Counted from the stretch's first letter, positions 1-13,331 are shown. The stretch: 64,000 bases of DNA from Streptomyces sp. NRRL F-6676 (GCF_000725625.1 NZ_JOHS01000010.1:1-64000), one strand, 5' to 3'. The notes: generated from the letters alone by a model not told the origin. Numbers and translations are program-made.

Positions 1-18
1 CACCGGTAGCGCCGCCCC

Positions 19-3780
<3,762 letters not shown>

Positions 3781-4232
3781 CTGTGTGCCGGACTCCTGTT
3801 TCGCGTCGTACGTTCCCGTACGCCCTCTAACGCCTTCTGCGCCCCCACTCGGTGAAGACTTTCGCACCGGGTGTTCCGTTCCCGTCTCCGGGGGTGCGCT
3901 CCCTCACGGGGAACGTGGGCGCCGCGCGTCACCCGGGGCCGGGCTGCCGCTCCGGCCGGGAACGCGTCTGCCGAGGGAGTATCTCCAAGTATTCCGTGTC
4001 CGTGACGGGTGTGGTCACCGACACAGTCGCCGCATTGATCTTGGCACACACCCGAGGGGCCCCGCGGGCCGAGCGCCCGCATCCGGGTGGCCGGGAAACA
4101 ACGGTCGGCAGACGGGGCGGGCGGCAGACGGGCGGGCGGTAGAGAGGCGGTCGGCGGACGGACGGGCGGGGAGCCGGACGGGTGGGGACGGGTGTCAGGG
4201 ACATTCCCGTCCGTTCCTCGTAGGCTGCGGGC
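3781..4232. promoter_or_regulatory. Divergent intergenic region with an 11-bp inverted repeat
   Basis: This 452-bp region separates the PBP and DUF1707 genes and must hold both promoters. At 3996-4006 and 4014-4024 GTGTCCGTGAC faces GTCACCGACAC across a 7-bp spacer (10 of 11 pairs match), a plausible operator. Near 4103-4190 there are short imperfect direct repeats of a CGGGCGG/GACGG type. No small gene is convincing here. Confidence 0.4.
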
Positions 4233-4934
4233 ATGACCGATGAACTCCCGGAACTGCGCGCCTCCGACGCCGATCGTGAGCGGGTCGCCGAACGCCTGCG
4301 GGACGCCCTCGCGGAGGGCCGGCTCGACATGGCCGAGTTCGAGGAGCGGCTGGACGCCACCTACCGGGCCCGCACCTACGGGGAGTTGGCGCCGATCACC
4401 GTCGACCTGCCGGCGCCGGGCGGCCCGGCCGCCGCCGTCGACATGACCAAACACCCGCGCGGCGACGGCAGTTGGGACGACCGTATCGTCGGCGGCGAGG
4501 ACGGCACCTCGCAGTGGGGCGTCGCCGTGATGTCCGGGTTCCAGCGCAAGGGCCGCTGGACCGCCCCCCGGCGGTTCAACTCCTTCGTCTTCTGGGGCGG
4601 CGGCGAGATCGACCTCCGCGAGGCCTACTTCGCCGACCGCGAGGTCGTCGTCAACTGCGTGGCGATCATGGGCGGCGTCAACATCGTCGTACCGCCGGGC
4701 GTCGAGGTCGTCGTCCGCGGCATCGGAGTGATGGGCGGCTTCGACCACCGCGAGGAGGGCACCCCGGCGCAGCCCGGCGCCCCGCGCGTGATCGTGACCG
4801 GTTTCGCCTTCTGGGGCGGCGTCGGCGTGGAGCGCAAGCTCACCAAGGCGGAGCGGCAGCGGGTGCGGGAGGAGCGGCGGAGGGAACGCCTGGAACGCCG
4901 GGAGGCCCGGAGGGAGCTGAGGAGGGGGGAGTAG
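4233..4934 (+). CDS. DUF1707 domain protein
   Basis: Residues 1-60 match the DUF1707 signature: a DLRASDADRE-like opening, an RLxxALAEGRL segment, and EFEERLDATYRARTYGEL. The middle is a glycine-rich beta domain like the cell-wall-active-antibiotic-response type (repeated FWGG and IMGGV/GVMGG motifs). The C-terminal 35 residues are strongly charged (Arg/Glu) and probably a helix. No membrane segment is seen. Family members are common in Streptomyces and are often adaptors or regulators of envelope functions, but no biochemical role can be given. It is divergent from a PBP, which fits an envelope link. The ATG start opens directly into the conserved motif. Confidence 0.85.
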   Translation: MTDELPELRASDADRERVAERLRDALAEGRLDMAEFEERLDATYRARTYGELAPITVDLPAPGGPAAAVDMTKHPRGDGSWDDRIVGGEDGTSQWGVAVMSGFQRKGRWTAPRRFNSFVFWGGGEIDLREAYFADREVVVNCVAIMGGVNIVVPPGVEVVVRGIGVMGGFDHREEGTPAQPGAPRVIVTGFAFWGGVGVERKLTKAERQRVREERRRERLERREARRELRRGE

Positions 4935-5034
4935 CCCCAAGGCGGAGTAGCCCCAAGGGCGAGCAACCCCAAGGCGAAGCAGCCCCGCCCCCGGCCTCCA
5001 GGCCCCCGGCCCTCTCCCCGCCCCCCCGCGACAA

Positions 5035-6366
5035 CTACAGCGACGCCCGTGCCGCGCCCTTCAGGAGCCCGAGGTCGAAGGCCTCGGCCATCCGCCGGTA
5101 GCCCGCGTCGCTGGGGTGCAGATGGTCCCCGGAGTCGTACGCCGGCCGCAGCCGCCGCGGCGCGGCCGGGTCGCGCAGGGCCGCGTCGAAGTCGACGTAC
5201 GCGTCGTAGACCCGTCCCGCCCGCACCTCCGCGTTGACGGACTGCCGTACCGCCTCCCGCGCCGCCGAGTCGCCCCGGTGGCCGCCGAACGGCATCAGCG
5301 TCGCCCCGACCACCTTCAGCCCCCGCGCGTGCGCCTGCGCCACCAGCTGCCGCAGCCCCGCGACGATCTCCGGCGCGGTCGTCGGCTCCGGCGCGTGCAG
5401 GATGTCGTTGACGCCGAGGTCGACGACGACGGCCTTGACGTTCGTCCGGCCCAGCGCGTCCCGCGCGAACCGGTTCAGCCCGCTGGGGTTCTCGGCGGGC
5501 CGGCCGAGCCCGTCCGTCAGCACCCGGTTGCCGCTGATGCCCTCGTTGACGACGCTGTAGCGCGGCACGTCGCGCCCGGCCGAGACCGCCGTGTGCAACC
5601 GCTCGGCGAGGACGTCCGTCCAGCGCCGGTCGGCGCCCACGGTGGAGGTCAGCCCGTCGGTGAGCGAGTCGCCGAGCACGACGACCGTGCCGTCGGACTC
5701 GTTGCTCATCACGTCCAGCGCGGTGACGTAGCGCCAGTACGGCGTCTGCTCGGTGTACGCCGTCGCCGCCACGTCCTCCGTACGCTCCCCGTCGGCCGCG
5801 TACGAGATCTGCCGGGCGCGCGGGTGGTAGGTGACCGGCCCGGAGGCGGTGGGGGAGTACGTCGTGACCAGCAGGTCGGCGTCGCGCGGCACGGTGAGCC
5901 GTACGGCGTCGCTGACCGTCTGCCGGCCGGGCGGGACCACGACGGTGGGGGCGCCGGCGAAGGTGAGCCGGCGCATGGTGCCGGGCCGGGCGGCGGCGCT
6001 GTCCGCGGTGGAGGCGACGGCGAGCGTGGCGTGGGTGAGGGTGAGCGGCTGCTGGCCGTAGAGGTTGGAGAGCGTGACGCGGGCGCTCGTCCCGCCGACG
6101 GAGGTGTGCAGGACGTTGCGGACCGAGCGGCCGGCCAGGCCCGTCGTCTCGGTGCCGGGCTCGCCCCCGGCCGGGGCCGCCGACCAGGCGCCGACCCAGG
6201 TCCCGGCGGACGCGGGGGCGGCGGAGTTGTGCGGGGCGGGTCCGTCGGCGACGGTGGTCGTGGGCCGGCCGCCGTCGCGGCCGGTGCGCGTGTGGACGGC
6301 CGCCGACACGGCGACGACCACCGCGACGAGCGCGGCGAGCAGGGCACAACCGTGACGCCTGGTCAT
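5035..6366 (-). CDS. Secreted SGNH/GDSL hydrolase
   Basis: Exported esterase or lipase-like protein of the SGNH superfamily. The sequence from ATG 6366 begins MTRRHG and a hydrophobic helix, which is a Sec signal peptide. Block I is VVLGDSLTDG (nucleophile Ser), block III is the LGVNDIL segment, and block V is DHLHPSDAGY with the catalytic Asp/His. The N-terminal half is an extra beta domain, as in XynE-like SGNH proteins. Upstream in-frame starts near 6468 would put charged residues before the signal peptide and are rejected. The substrate is unknown; acyl or acetyl esters are likely. Confidence 0.88.
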   Translation of the reverse strand: MTRRHGCALLAALVAVVVAVSAAVHTRTGRDGGRPTTTVADGPAPHNSAAPASAGTWVGAWSAAPAGGEPGTETTGLAGRSVRNVLHTSVGGTSARVTLSNLYGQQPLTLTHATLAVASTADSAAARPGTMRRLTFAGAPTVVVPPGRQTVSDAVRLTVPRDADLLVTTYSPTASGPVTYHPRARQISYAADGERTEDVAATAYTEQTPYWRYVTALDVMSNESDGTVVVLGDSLTDGLTSTVGADRRWTDVLAERLHTAVSAGRDVPRYSVVNEGISGNRVLTDGLGRPAENPSGLNRFARDALGRTNVKAVVVDLGVNDILHAPEPTTAPEIVAGLRQLVAQAHARGLKVVGATLMPFGGHRGDSAAREAVRQSVNAEVRAGRVYDAYVDFDAALRDPAAPRRLRPAYDSGDHLHPSDAGYRRMAEAFDLGLLKGAARASL

Positions 6367-6539
6367 GCGGTGCGGGTCTCCTCGGGCGACGGGAGCCCGA
6401 GGCTCCGGTGGGATCACCCCATGATGCGTCATGGGCGTGCGGGACGGCCGGCGGCCCTTGACGCACACCTGTCGCCCGGACAGACAGACGCCGGGAACCG
6501 TTGGTCCGTTCCCCGAGTCGGTCAGGAAGGGACAATTGT

Positions 6540-7970
6540 GTGAGGGATCACCGCAGGGGTGTCACCGGACGGGTGGAAGTGGTGGAGCGGGTGGAGCGGA
6601 AAGCACAGAGGGAAGCGGCGGGCGCGCCCCCCGGCCGCGCGGGTGGTGCGACGGGCGCGCCCCCCGGCCGCGCGGGCGGTGCGGCGGGCGCGCCCCCCGG
6701 CCGGGCCATGAACGTCTTCAGCGCCGCCGACGAGGAGAAGCGGCGTGGCGTACGGCGGATGAAGGCCAACGCGATCGGGCTGCTGCTGCTCGTCGCACTG
6801 GTGTACGTCCTCACCACCTGGGCGGGACACACGGGCGCCGGCGCCTGGGCCGACTACGTGGCCGCGGCGGCGGAGGCCGGGATGGTGGGCGCGCTCGCCG
6901 ACTGGTTCGCCGTCACCGCGCTCTTCCGTCACCCGCTCGGCCTGCCCATCCCGCACACCGCGATCATCCCCACCAAGAAGGACCAGCTCGGCGTCTCGCT
7001 GGGCGAGTTCGTGGGGGAGAACTTCCTCTCCGAGGACGTCGTACGGGGCCGGCTGCGCGCCGTCGGCATCGGCAGCAGGCTGGGCGCGTGGCTCGCCGTG
7101 CCCGAGCACGCCGACCGGGTCACCGCCGAGCTCGCCACGGCACTGCGCGGGGCGCTGACCGTGCTGCGCGACTCCGATGTGCAGGCGGTGGTGGGGGAGG
7201 CGATCACCCGGCGCGCGAACGCGCAGGAGATCGCGCCGGGGATGGGCAAGATGCTGGAGCGGATCGTCGCCGACGGGGGGCACCGGCGCAGCGTCGACGT
7301 GATCGTCTCGCGCGCGCACGACTGGCTCGTGCTGCACGGCGACTCCGTGATGGACGCGGTGCAGGGGGGTGCGCCCGGGTGGACGCCGCGGTTCGTGGAC
7401 CGCAAGGTCGGCGAGCGCGTCTACAAGGAGCTGCTGCGCTTCGTCACCGAGATGCGGGACATGCCGGCGCATCCCGCGCGCGGCGCGCTCGACCGGTTCC
7501 TCACCGACTTCGCCTCCGACCTCCAGTCGGACACGGAGACGAGAGCGCGGGTGGAGCGGCTGAAGGGCGAGGTGCTCGGGCGGGGCGAGGTGCAGGACCT
7601 GATCGCGTCCGCGTGGACCGCCGTACGGGCGATGATCGTCTCGGCGGCGGAGGACGAGCGCAGCGAGCTGCGGCTGCGGGTACGGGCGTCGCTGCTGTCG
7701 CTGGGGGAGCGGATGGCGGGCGAGGCGAAGGTGCGGGAGAAGGTCGACGGGTGGGTGGAGGGAGCGGCGGTGTACGTCGTGACGACGTACCGCCGGGAGA
7801 TCACGTCGCTGATCACGGACACGGTGGCGGGCTGGGACGCGGAGCACACGACCCGGAAGATCGAGGCCCACATCGGCCGCGACCTGCAATTCATCCGCAT
7901 CAACGGCACGGTGGTGGGCTCCCTGGCCGGACTCCTCATCCACACGGCGTCCCGAGCGCTGGGGGCGTGA
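6540..7970 (+). CDS. DUF445 family membrane protein
   Basis: After a poorly conserved leader, the DUF445 domain starts at KRRGVRRMKANAIGLLLL, with two membrane helices and the family-typical EAGMVGALADWFAVTALFRHPLGLPIPHTAIIP region. Long helical and coiled-coil stretches follow, and a final membrane helix lies near GTVVGSLAGLLIH. The GTG at 6540 is chosen because GGAAGGGA lies 6-7 bases upstream; the ATG at 6708 would give the domain alone. The leader holds three copies of a ~33-bp unit encoding GAPPGRAGG. Function is unknown; YheB-like relatives are membrane-anchored proteins. Confidence 0.82.
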   Translation: MRDHRRGVTGRVEVVERVERKAQREAAGAPPGRAGGATGAPPGRAGGAAGAPPGRAMNVFSAADEEKRRGVRRMKANAIGLLLLVALVYVLTTWAGHTGAGAWADYVAAAAEAGMVGALADWFAVTALFRHPLGLPIPHTAIIPTKKDQLGVSLGEFVGENFLSEDVVRGRLRAVGIGSRLGAWLAVPEHADRVTAELATALRGALTVLRDSDVQAVVGEAITRRANAQEIAPGMGKMLERIVADGGHRRSVDVIVSRAHDWLVLHGDSVMDAVQGGAPGWTPRFVDRKVGERVYKELLRFVTEMRDMPAHPARGALDRFLTDFASDLQSDTETRARVERLKGEVLGRGEVQDLIASAWTAVRAMIVSAAEDERSELRLRVRASLLSLGERMAGEAKVREKVDGWVEGAAVYVVTTYRREITSLITDTVAGWDAEHTTRKIEAHIGRDLQFIRINGTVVGSLAGLLIHTASRALGA

Positions 7971-8098
7971 ACCGGGGCACGCCCCTCCGACACCTCCCGT
8001 GACGTACCCGCGGCCCCTCACGTTGTCCTCCCGGAGGAGTACGCGTGGTGCTCCTTGCGCAGGGCACAAGGGAAGCGTCACCCGACGGAGAGGGAGCC

Positions 8099-9607
8099 AT
8101 GTCCGGAGAAGAGCCGTCCGAGCCGTCCACCTCGTCACCGTCCTCGTCCTCCGTGCCCGCCACCACCGGCACCGTCACCACGTCCGTCCCCTCCCGCCTG
8201 GACCGCCTCCCCTGGTCCCGCTGGCACTGGATGATCGTGATCGGCCTGGGCACCGTATGGATCCTGGACGGTCTGGAGGTCACGATCGTCGGCAACATCG
8301 CGAGCCGGCTCTCCGAGCACGGCAGCGGCCTGGACATCACCTCCTCCCAGGTCACCGGCCTCGCCGCCGCGCTCTACGTGGCGGGCGCCTGCGTCGGCGC
8401 CCTCGTCTTCGGCTGGCTCACCGACCGCTTCGGCCGCAAGAAGCTGTTCATGGTGACGCTCGTCGTCTACCTCGCCGCCACCGCGCTCACCGCGATCTCG
8501 TTCAACCCCTGGTGGTTCTTCGTCTTCCGCTTCCTCACCGGCTTCGGCATCGGCGGCGAGTACGCCGCCATCAACAGCGCGATCGACGAGCTGATCCCCT
8601 CCAAGTACCGCGGCCGCGTGGACCTCATCATCAACGGCAGCTACTGGGTCGGCGCGATCGGCGGCGCCCTGCTCTCCATCGTCGCGCTGGACACGTCGAT
8701 CTTCGCCAAGGACGTCGGCTGGCGGCTCACCTTCGCCCTCGGCGTCGTCCTCGGCCTGGTCATCCTGCTGGTGCGCCGGCATGTGCCGGAGAGCCCCCGG
8801 TGGCAGTTCATCCACGGCCGCGGCGAGGAGGCCGAGGAGCTCGTCACCGACGTGGAGCACCAGGTGGAGGCGGAGAAGGGCGAGCAACTCCCGCCCCCGC
8901 GCAGCGAGATCACCATCCACCAGCGCAAGAGCATCGGCTTCGCCACCATCGCCAGAACCGTCTTCGGCCGCTACCCCCGCCGCGCCACCCTCGGCCTCGC
9001 CCTCTTCATCGGCCAGGCGTTCCTCTACAACGCCATCACCTTCGGCTTCGGCGCCATCCTCACCACGTTCTTCGACGTCCCCTCCGGCAGCACCGGCTAC
9101 TACTTCGCCGTCATCGCGGCCGGCAACTTCCTCGGCCCGCTGCTGCTCGGCAAGCTGTTCGACACGGTCGGCCGGCGCATCATGATCTCCTCGACCTACC
9201 TCCTCTCCGGCCTCCTCCTCTTCGGCACCGCCTGGCTGTTCGACAGCGGCTCGCTCAGCGCGAAGACCCTGACGGCCTGCTGGTGCGTCGTCCTGTTCTT
9301 CGCCTCCGCCGGCGCGTCCAGCGCGTATCTGACGGTCTCCGAGATCTTCCCGATGGAGACGCGGGCGATGGCGATCGCCTTCTTCTACGCCGTCGGCACG
9401 GCCGCCGGCGGCATCACCGGACCGCTCGTCTTCGCCGACCTCACCGAGTCGGGGCACGTCGGCGACACGGTCCTCGCCTTCCAGATCGGCGCGTCCCTGA
9501 TGTGCGCGGCCGGGCTCGTCGCCGCGTTCCTCGCGGTCAAGGCGGAGGGCCGCTCCCTGGAGGACATCGCCACGCCCCTGTCCGCGGTGCCGTCCGACGC
9601 CGGCTGA
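8099..9607 (+). CDS. MFS transporter
   Basis: Twelve-helix major facilitator transporter. The first helix carries [20 protein letters not shown], typical of the metabolite:H+/aromatic-acid symporter-like branch. Motif A is [13 protein letters not shown]; the loop between helices 4 and 5 has [14 protein letters not shown] and the central loop begins [10 protein letters not shown]. The ATG at 8099 has GGAGAGGGAGC just upstream; an earlier in-frame start at 8045 lacks this. The substrate cannot be read from sequence; a sugar, organic or aromatic acid is likely. Confidence 0.88.
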   Translation: MSGEEPSEPSTSSPSSSSVPATTGTVTTSVPSRLDRLPWSRWHWMIVIGLGTVWILDGLEVTIVGNIASRLSEHGSGLDITSSQVTGLAAALYVAGACVGALVFGWLTDRFGRKKLFMVTLVVYLAATALTAISFNPWWFFVFRFLTGFGIGGEYAAINSAIDELIPSKYRGRVDLIINGSYWVGAIGGALLSIVALDTSIFAKDVGWRLTFALGVVLGLVILLVRRHVPESPRWQFIHGRGEEAEELVTDVEHQVEAEKGEQLPPPRSEITIHQRKSIGFATIARTVFGRYPRRATLGLALFIGQAFLYNAITFGFGAILTTFFDVPSGSTGYYFAVIAAGNFLGPLLLGKLFDTVGRRIMISSTYLLSGLLLFGTAWLFDSGSLSAKTLTACWCVVLFFASAGASSAYLTVSEIFPMETRAMAIAFFYAVGTAAGGITGPLVFADLTESGHVGDTVLAFQIGASLMCAAGLVAAFLAVKAEGRSLEDIATPLSAVPSDAG

Positions 9608-9637
9608 GTATCCGTACCCGTACGGCACCGCCCACCT

Positions 9638-9651
9638 GAGTACCCGTACTC
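9638..9651. promoter_or_regulatory. Palindrome GAGTAC-CC-GTACTC
   Basis: A perfect 6-bp-arm inverted repeat with a 2-bp centre sits 37 bp before the start of the small membrane protein at 9689. A related GAGTATCCGTACCCGTAC lies just before it. It is a candidate operator or part of the end of the MFS transcript. Confidence 0.35.
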
Positions 9652-9688
9652 TGTCGGCCCCCGCGGCCCCGCGGGCACTCTCGTACGC

Positions 9689-10138
9689 ATGACCGAGAAG
9701 CTGCTGTCCCCGCTACGGAACCGCCCCGCGCCCGAGCGCCTGCTGACCCGGCTGCTGGGGGCCGGCGTCGCCGCGGCGGCCTATCTGCTCTGCCTGCCCT
9801 GGGATCTGCGCAACCGCGCGGAGTCCCCGGGCTCGATCACGGAGACGACCCCCGTGACGGTCGCCGGGGTGGCCGCCCTGGTCGTCGTCCTGGCCGCGCT
9901 CGCCGCGTACTTCGGCCGAAGGGACGGCCTCGGCTGGACCGTGCCGGTGGTGGCGGCCCCGCCCGCCGTCCTGATGCTCGTCTCGTTCCTCACCCACCCC
10001 GAACCCGACGCCTCGGCATGGCCGCTGGCCTGGGGATTCTTCACGGTGGTCGGCGTGGTGGGCGTCCTGGTGACCGGGGCGGTGGCGCGCAGCTTTCGCC
10101 CCGAGCGACCGGAGGAGTGGCTGCTGAGCGCCCACTGA
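9689..10138 (+). CDS. Small integral membrane protein, unknown function
   Basis: A 149-residue protein with four predicted membrane helices (AAAYLLCLPW, TVAGVAALVVVLAALAAYF, VPVVAAPPAVLMLVSFL and FFTVVGVVGVLVTGAVA) and short charged loops. The N-terminal 25 residues are basic, which suggests a cytoplasmic N-terminus. It is convergent with, and 7 bp from, the next gene. No family can be named with confidence. Confidence 0.75.
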   Translation: MTEKLLSPLRNRPAPERLLTRLLGAGVAAAAYLLCLPWDLRNRAESPGSITETTPVTVAGVAALVVVLAALAAYFGRRDGLGWTVPVVAAPPAVLMLVSFLTHPEPDASAWPLAWGFFTVVGVVGVLVTGAVARSFRPERPEEWLLSAH

Positions 10139-10145
10139 CCGGAGG

Positions 10146-10688
10146 TCAGGCGCCCGTGGTGGACCCGGGTCGCACGATCATCAGCACGGTCACCGCGGCC
10201 CACAGCAGATTGAAGACCCCGGTGACCATCGCGAGCCGCACGGCCGCCCGCTCGCCCACGGTGCCGGTGCCGGTGCCGGTGCCGGTGCCGGTGCCGTCGC
10301 CGTCGCCGACGCCGTCGCCGAAGCCGTCGAGCCCGTCGAGGATCGCCTCCTGCCGCGGCAGCACCAGCGCACCGAGCACGCCGGCCGCGACCACCGTCAG
10401 CACGAGGGACACGATCAACCATGTGTCCCCGAGCACCCCCATGCCGCTCGCCGTGGCGATCCCGAACACGGGCACGGCCACGGCGACCACGGCGTAGACC
10501 CGGCAGATCCGATGCAGCAACCGCAGGGTGCCCACCTCACCCCCCGCCCCGGCGAGCGCACGACGGACAACGGGCGGAAACATGCTCGCGGCGACGGTGA
10601 TGGGCCCAATGGCCACGATCGCCACGATCACATGCACAGCAAGCAGGAACTTGTTCACCCGCAGAAGCCAAGCGGGTGCTTGGATCAT
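10146..10688 (-). CDS. DUF2269-like membrane protein
   Basis: The protein from ATG 10688 (MIQAPAWLLRVNKFLLAVHV) has four hydrophobic helices arranged as in DUF2269 (YndJ-like) proteins, with a short conserved His in helix 1 and an LLHRICRVYAV segment. Between helices 3 and 4 is a low-complexity (Gly-Thr)/(Gly-Asp) linker encoded by a pure hexanucleotide tract at 10262-10320. The longer in-frame extension to 11009 runs through a dispersed repeat and is not coding. Function is unknown. Confidence 0.7.
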   Translation of the reverse strand: MIQAPAWLLRVNKFLLAVHVIVAIVAIGPITVAASMFPPVVRRALAGAGGEVGTLRLLHRICRVYAVVAVAVPVFGIATASGMGVLGDTWLIVSLVLTVVAAGVLGALVLPRQEAILDGLDGFGDGVGDGDGTGTGTGTGTGTVGERAAVRLAMVTGVFNLLWAAVTVLMIVRPGSTTGA

Positions 10689-10744
10689 GCGACAGCGGCA
10701 GGATTGCCACACCTCAACGGATTCCGGCCGGGGCGAGGCGCCGC

Positions 10745-10940
10745 TTGCAAGAGGCGCGGGGCTGTGTTGTCCGCGCGGCTCCGCCGCGGTGGGCGCGATC
10801 ACGCACCGTGCCCCCGTAAGGGGCGCGGGGAACTGCGCGAGATCCCCCACCCATCCGCACCCGACCACGCACCCCTGGGGTCCAAGGGGCGGAGCCCCTT
10901 GAAGGGACGGGAAGGGTAGGGGCGGCGGGGGCGAAAAACC
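10745..10940. repeat. Modular intergenic repeat, copy 1
   Basis: The 340-bp gap before the GlxA regulator holds recognisable modules: GCGCGGCTCCGCCGCGG, CCCCGTAAGGGGCGCGGGGA, AACTGCGCGA and a block ending CCCCTTGAAGGGACGGGAAG. The same modules recur, partly inverted, at 54.5, 59.3 and 62.8 kb. Several are self-complementary and could fold as hairpins. The gap otherwise holds only the promoter of the next gene. Confidence 0.75.
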
Positions 10941-11028
10941 CCACCCGCACCCCACCACTCGCCCCCACCCTTGGCGAGAACCAGACCCCCCACCCGCATC
11001 CGGCCACACCCCCCGCTACCCTCCCCCC

Positions 11029-12045
11029 ATGCACACCCTCGCCGTCCTCGCCCTGGACCAGGTGATCCCCTTCGACCTCGCCTCCCCCCTGGAGGTCTTC
11101 ACCCGCACCCGCCTCCCCTCGGGCCACCCCGCCTACCGCGTCAAGGTCTGTGCCCCCACCGCCGAGGTGAACGCCGGCGCGTTCACCCTCCGCGCCCACC
11201 ACGGCCTGGAAGCCCTCGCCGACGCCGACACGATCCTGCTCCCGGGCCAGGCCGACCCCACCCTCCCCCTCCCGCCCGCCGTCCGCGAAGCGCTCCGCAC
11301 CGCCGCCGCCCACGGCACCCGCATCGCCTCCTTCTGCGTCGGCGCCTTCGTCCTCGCGGCGACCGGCCTCCTCGACGGCCGTCGCGCCACCACGCACTGG
11401 GCCGCCGCCGCGGCCCTGGCCGAACGTCACCCGGCCGTCACCGTCGACCCGGACGTCCTCTACGTCGACGAGGGCCAGTTCCTCACCTCCGCCGGCGCGG
11501 CCGCCGCCCTCGACCTCTGCCTGCACATGATCCGCAAGGACTACGGCTCGGCCGTCGCCGCCGACGCCGCCCGCCTCTCCGTCATGCCGCTCGAACGCGA
11601 GGGCGGCCAGGCCCAGTTCATCGTCCACCCGCGCCCCCCGGTCCCGGCCGGGGCGACGATGGAGCCGCTGCTGACCTGGCTGGAGGAGCACGCCGACCAG
11701 GACCTCACCCTGGACGACATCGCCGCCAGGGCAGGCACCAGCACCCGTACGCTCAACCGGCGCTTCCGGGAGCAGACGGGCACGACACCGCTGCAATGGC
11801 TGCACCGGGCGCGCATCCGCCGCGCCCAGTACCTGCTGGAGAACACCACCCACCCGGTCGAACGCATCGCCCACCAGGCGGGCTTCGGCAGCCCGACGGC
11901 CTTCCGCGACCGCTTCAAACGGGTCGTCGGCACCAGCCCGTACGCCTACCGCAGGGCGTTCCGGGGCAGCACCACGCACGACCCGGCGCGGGACACACAT
12001 GACGCGACGCCCCCGCCCGTCCCGGCCGGAAGCGCCGCGCACTGA
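11029..12045 (+). CDS. GlxA family transcriptional regulator (DJ-1/PfpI plus AraC)
   Basis: Cytoplasmic regulator. Residues ~1-180 form a DJ-1/PfpI amidotransferase-like domain with the elbow Cys in SFCVGAFVLAATGLLDGRRATTHW. Residues ~220-315 are a double AraC helix-turn-helix with LDDIAARAGTSTRTLNRRFREQTG and PVERIAHQAGFGSPTAFRDRFKRVVGTSPYAYR (motif split here). The ligand and targets are unknown; it has no divergent partner next to it. ATG 11029 opens directly into the first beta strand. Confidence 0.93.
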   Translation: MHTLAVLALDQVIPFDLASPLEVFTRTRLPSGHPAYRVKVCAPTAEVNAGAFTLRAHHGLEALADADTILLPGQADPTLPLPPAVREALRTAAAHGTRIASFCVGAFVLAATGLLDGRRATTHWAAAAALAERHPAVTVDPDVLYVDEGQFLTSAGAAAALDLCLHMIRKDYGSAVAADAARLSVMPLEREGGQAQFIVHPRPPVPAGATMEPLLTWLEEHADQDLTLDDIAARAGTSTRTLNRRFREQTGTTPLQWLHRARIRRAQYLLENTTHPVERIAHQAGFGSPTAFRDRFKRVVGTSPYAYRRAFRGSTTHDPARDTHDATPPPVPAGSAAH

Positions 12046-12078
12046 AATCCGCCGAAGGCGGCCCTACCGATTCGCCGG

Positions 12079-12165
12079 GGGTGACCCGGCCGATCCGCCC
12101 GCCGGGGGTGGCCCGGCCGATCCGCCCGCCGGGGGCGGTCCGGCCGATCCGCCGGGGGCGGCCCC
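12079..12165. repeat. 27-bp tandem repeat between convergent genes
   Basis: About three copies of a unit containing CCCGGCCGATCCGCCCGCCG follow the end of the GlxA gene. They lie just before the stop of the convergent small membrane protein. They may act as a terminator region; no coding role is supported. Confidence 0.6.
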
Positions 12166-12167
12166 GC

Positions 12168-12473
12168 TCAGGCCGCCTTGCGGTCCGCCACCGCCCACGA
12201 CGCCAGCGCGACCGCACCGGCGACCCCGAAGACGGCCGGCCAGGCGCCGACCTTCTTCGCCAGCGGATGCGACCCGGCGAACGCGGCGACGTAGGCGGCG
12301 CTCAACGCGCCCGCCGCCTTCCCCCCGGCCTGCCGCCGCCACTGCTCCGCGGCCGCGGCCCCCGCGACGGCGAGCACGGCCCCGCCGAGCGGCCGCTTCT
12401 TCGTCCACCGCGCCACGGCGTACCCACCGACGAGCCCACTCGCGGCAACCGCCGCGGCCGGAACCTTCACCAC
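12168..12473 (-). CDS. Small membrane protein, unknown function
   Basis: A 101-residue Ala-rich protein with two to three hydrophobic helices (VKVPAAAVAASGLVGGYAV, LGGAVLAVAGAAAAEQW and WPAVFGVAGAVALASWAV) and basic residues between them. It resembles unnamed small actinobacterial membrane proteins. Convergent with the GlxA gene and divergent from the heat-shock gene. Confidence 0.65.
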   Translation of the reverse strand: MVKVPAAAVAASGLVGGYAVARWTKKRPLGGAVLAVAGAAAAEQWRRQAGGKAAGALSAAYVAAFAGSHPLAKKVGAWPAVFGVAGAVALASWAVADRKAA

Positions 12474-12584
12474 TACTGCCTCCCAAGTCCGTCAACTCCC
12501 CGAGGCTAACTCCCGGCCCCGACGCGCCGCCGCGCGGCCCGGGCCGTCGTCGAACAGGCAGGTGAGCGCGTGGCCATGACCCAA

Positions 12585-12626
12585 GTTGAGTCGTGGGTTG
12601 TCAAACTTCCTCCCGTCCGCTATATA
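12585..12626 (+). promoter_or_regulatory. Vegetative-type promoter with HAIR-like site for the hsp20 gene
   Basis: TTGTCA at 12598-12603 and TATATA at 12621-12626 are separated by exactly 17 bp, a near-consensus sigma-70 (HrdB-type) promoter, unusual in such GC-rich DNA. Overlapping the -35, GTTGAGT (12585-12591), 7 bp, then TGTCAAA (12599-12605) resembles the HspR HAIR element CTTGAGT-N7-ACTCAAG, with 6/7 and 4/7 matches. HspR control is inference. Confidence 0.6.
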
Positions 12627-12674
12627 AGAAGTCGTAGGGCATCGCACCCAGGAAGCTGAGAAAAGGAGTGACCC

Positions 12675-13097
12675 GTGATGCTCATGCGCACCGATCCCTT
12701 CCGTGACTTCGACCGCCTCGCGGAGCAGGTCTTCGGCACCGCAGGACGTCCCGCGGGAATGCGGATGGACGCCTACCGGACCGGTCACGACGTGATCGTC
12801 CACTTCGACCTGCCGGGCATCGACCCCGAGACCGTCGAGCTCGACATCGAACGCAACGTCCTGAGCGTCCGCGTCGAGCGCCGGTCCCCCGCGCCGAAGG
12901 ACGCCGAGGTCATCGCCGCCGAGCGGCCCACCGGCACCTTCACCCGACAGCTCTTCCTCGGCGACACCCTCGACACCGAGCGCATCGACGCGTCGTACGA
13001 CAGCGGCGTCCTGACGCTCCGCATCCCGATCGCCGAGCAGGCCAAGCCCCGCCGGATCCAGATCGCGGGCGGCCCGCGCAAGCAGCTCGACGCCTGA
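12675..13097 (+). CDS. Hsp20/alpha-crystallin small heat-shock protein
   Basis: ATP-independent holdase chaperone. After a short N-terminus ([20 protein letters not shown]), the alpha-crystallin domain runs from about residue 33, with [23 protein letters not shown] and the terminal [15 protein letters not shown]; the C-terminal tail has the IPI-type motif. The GTG at 12675 has AAAGGAG 7 bases before it; ATG 12678 is adjacent and also possible. It is preceded by a strong promoter and followed by a hairpin terminator, so it is probably monocistronic and heat-induced. Confidence 0.95.
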   Translation: MMLMRTDPFRDFDRLAEQVFGTAGRPAGMRMDAYRTGHDVIVHFDLPGIDPETVELDIERNVLSVRVERRSPAPKDAEVIAAERPTGTFTRQLFLGDTLDTERIDASYDSGVLTLRIPIAEQAKPRRIQIAGGPRKQLDA

Positions 13098-13117
13098 GAG
13101 CGCACCCGGCTCCCCGA

Positions 13118-13147
13118 TGCGGGACGGGATCCCGGTCCCGTCCCGCA
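13118..13147 (+). terminator. Hairpin terminator after hsp20
   Basis: TGCGGGACGGG pairs perfectly with CCCGTCCCGCA across an 8-base loop, beginning 21 bp after the hsp20 stop. There is no T tract, as is common in Streptomyces. Confidence 0.7.
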
Positions 13148-13331
13148 CCGATGCCCCGGGGGCGCCGGCCCCACCCACGACCCGCCCCCACCCACGACCC
13201 GCCACGGCCCGCGGCCCGTCCCCCCGGCCGCGGGCCGTGGGCCGCCCCACATCGCGTCCGGCCGCACTCATGTCCGAGCGAAACCGGGGCACATGTGCAC
13301 CGACAACCGAACACGGAGGAGAACCCGCAGC

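Noticed and set aside
10689..11009. N-terminal extension of the DUF2269-like gene
   Set aside because: It runs through the modular repeat and adds Gly/Pro-rich residues before a clean membrane protein start at 10688.
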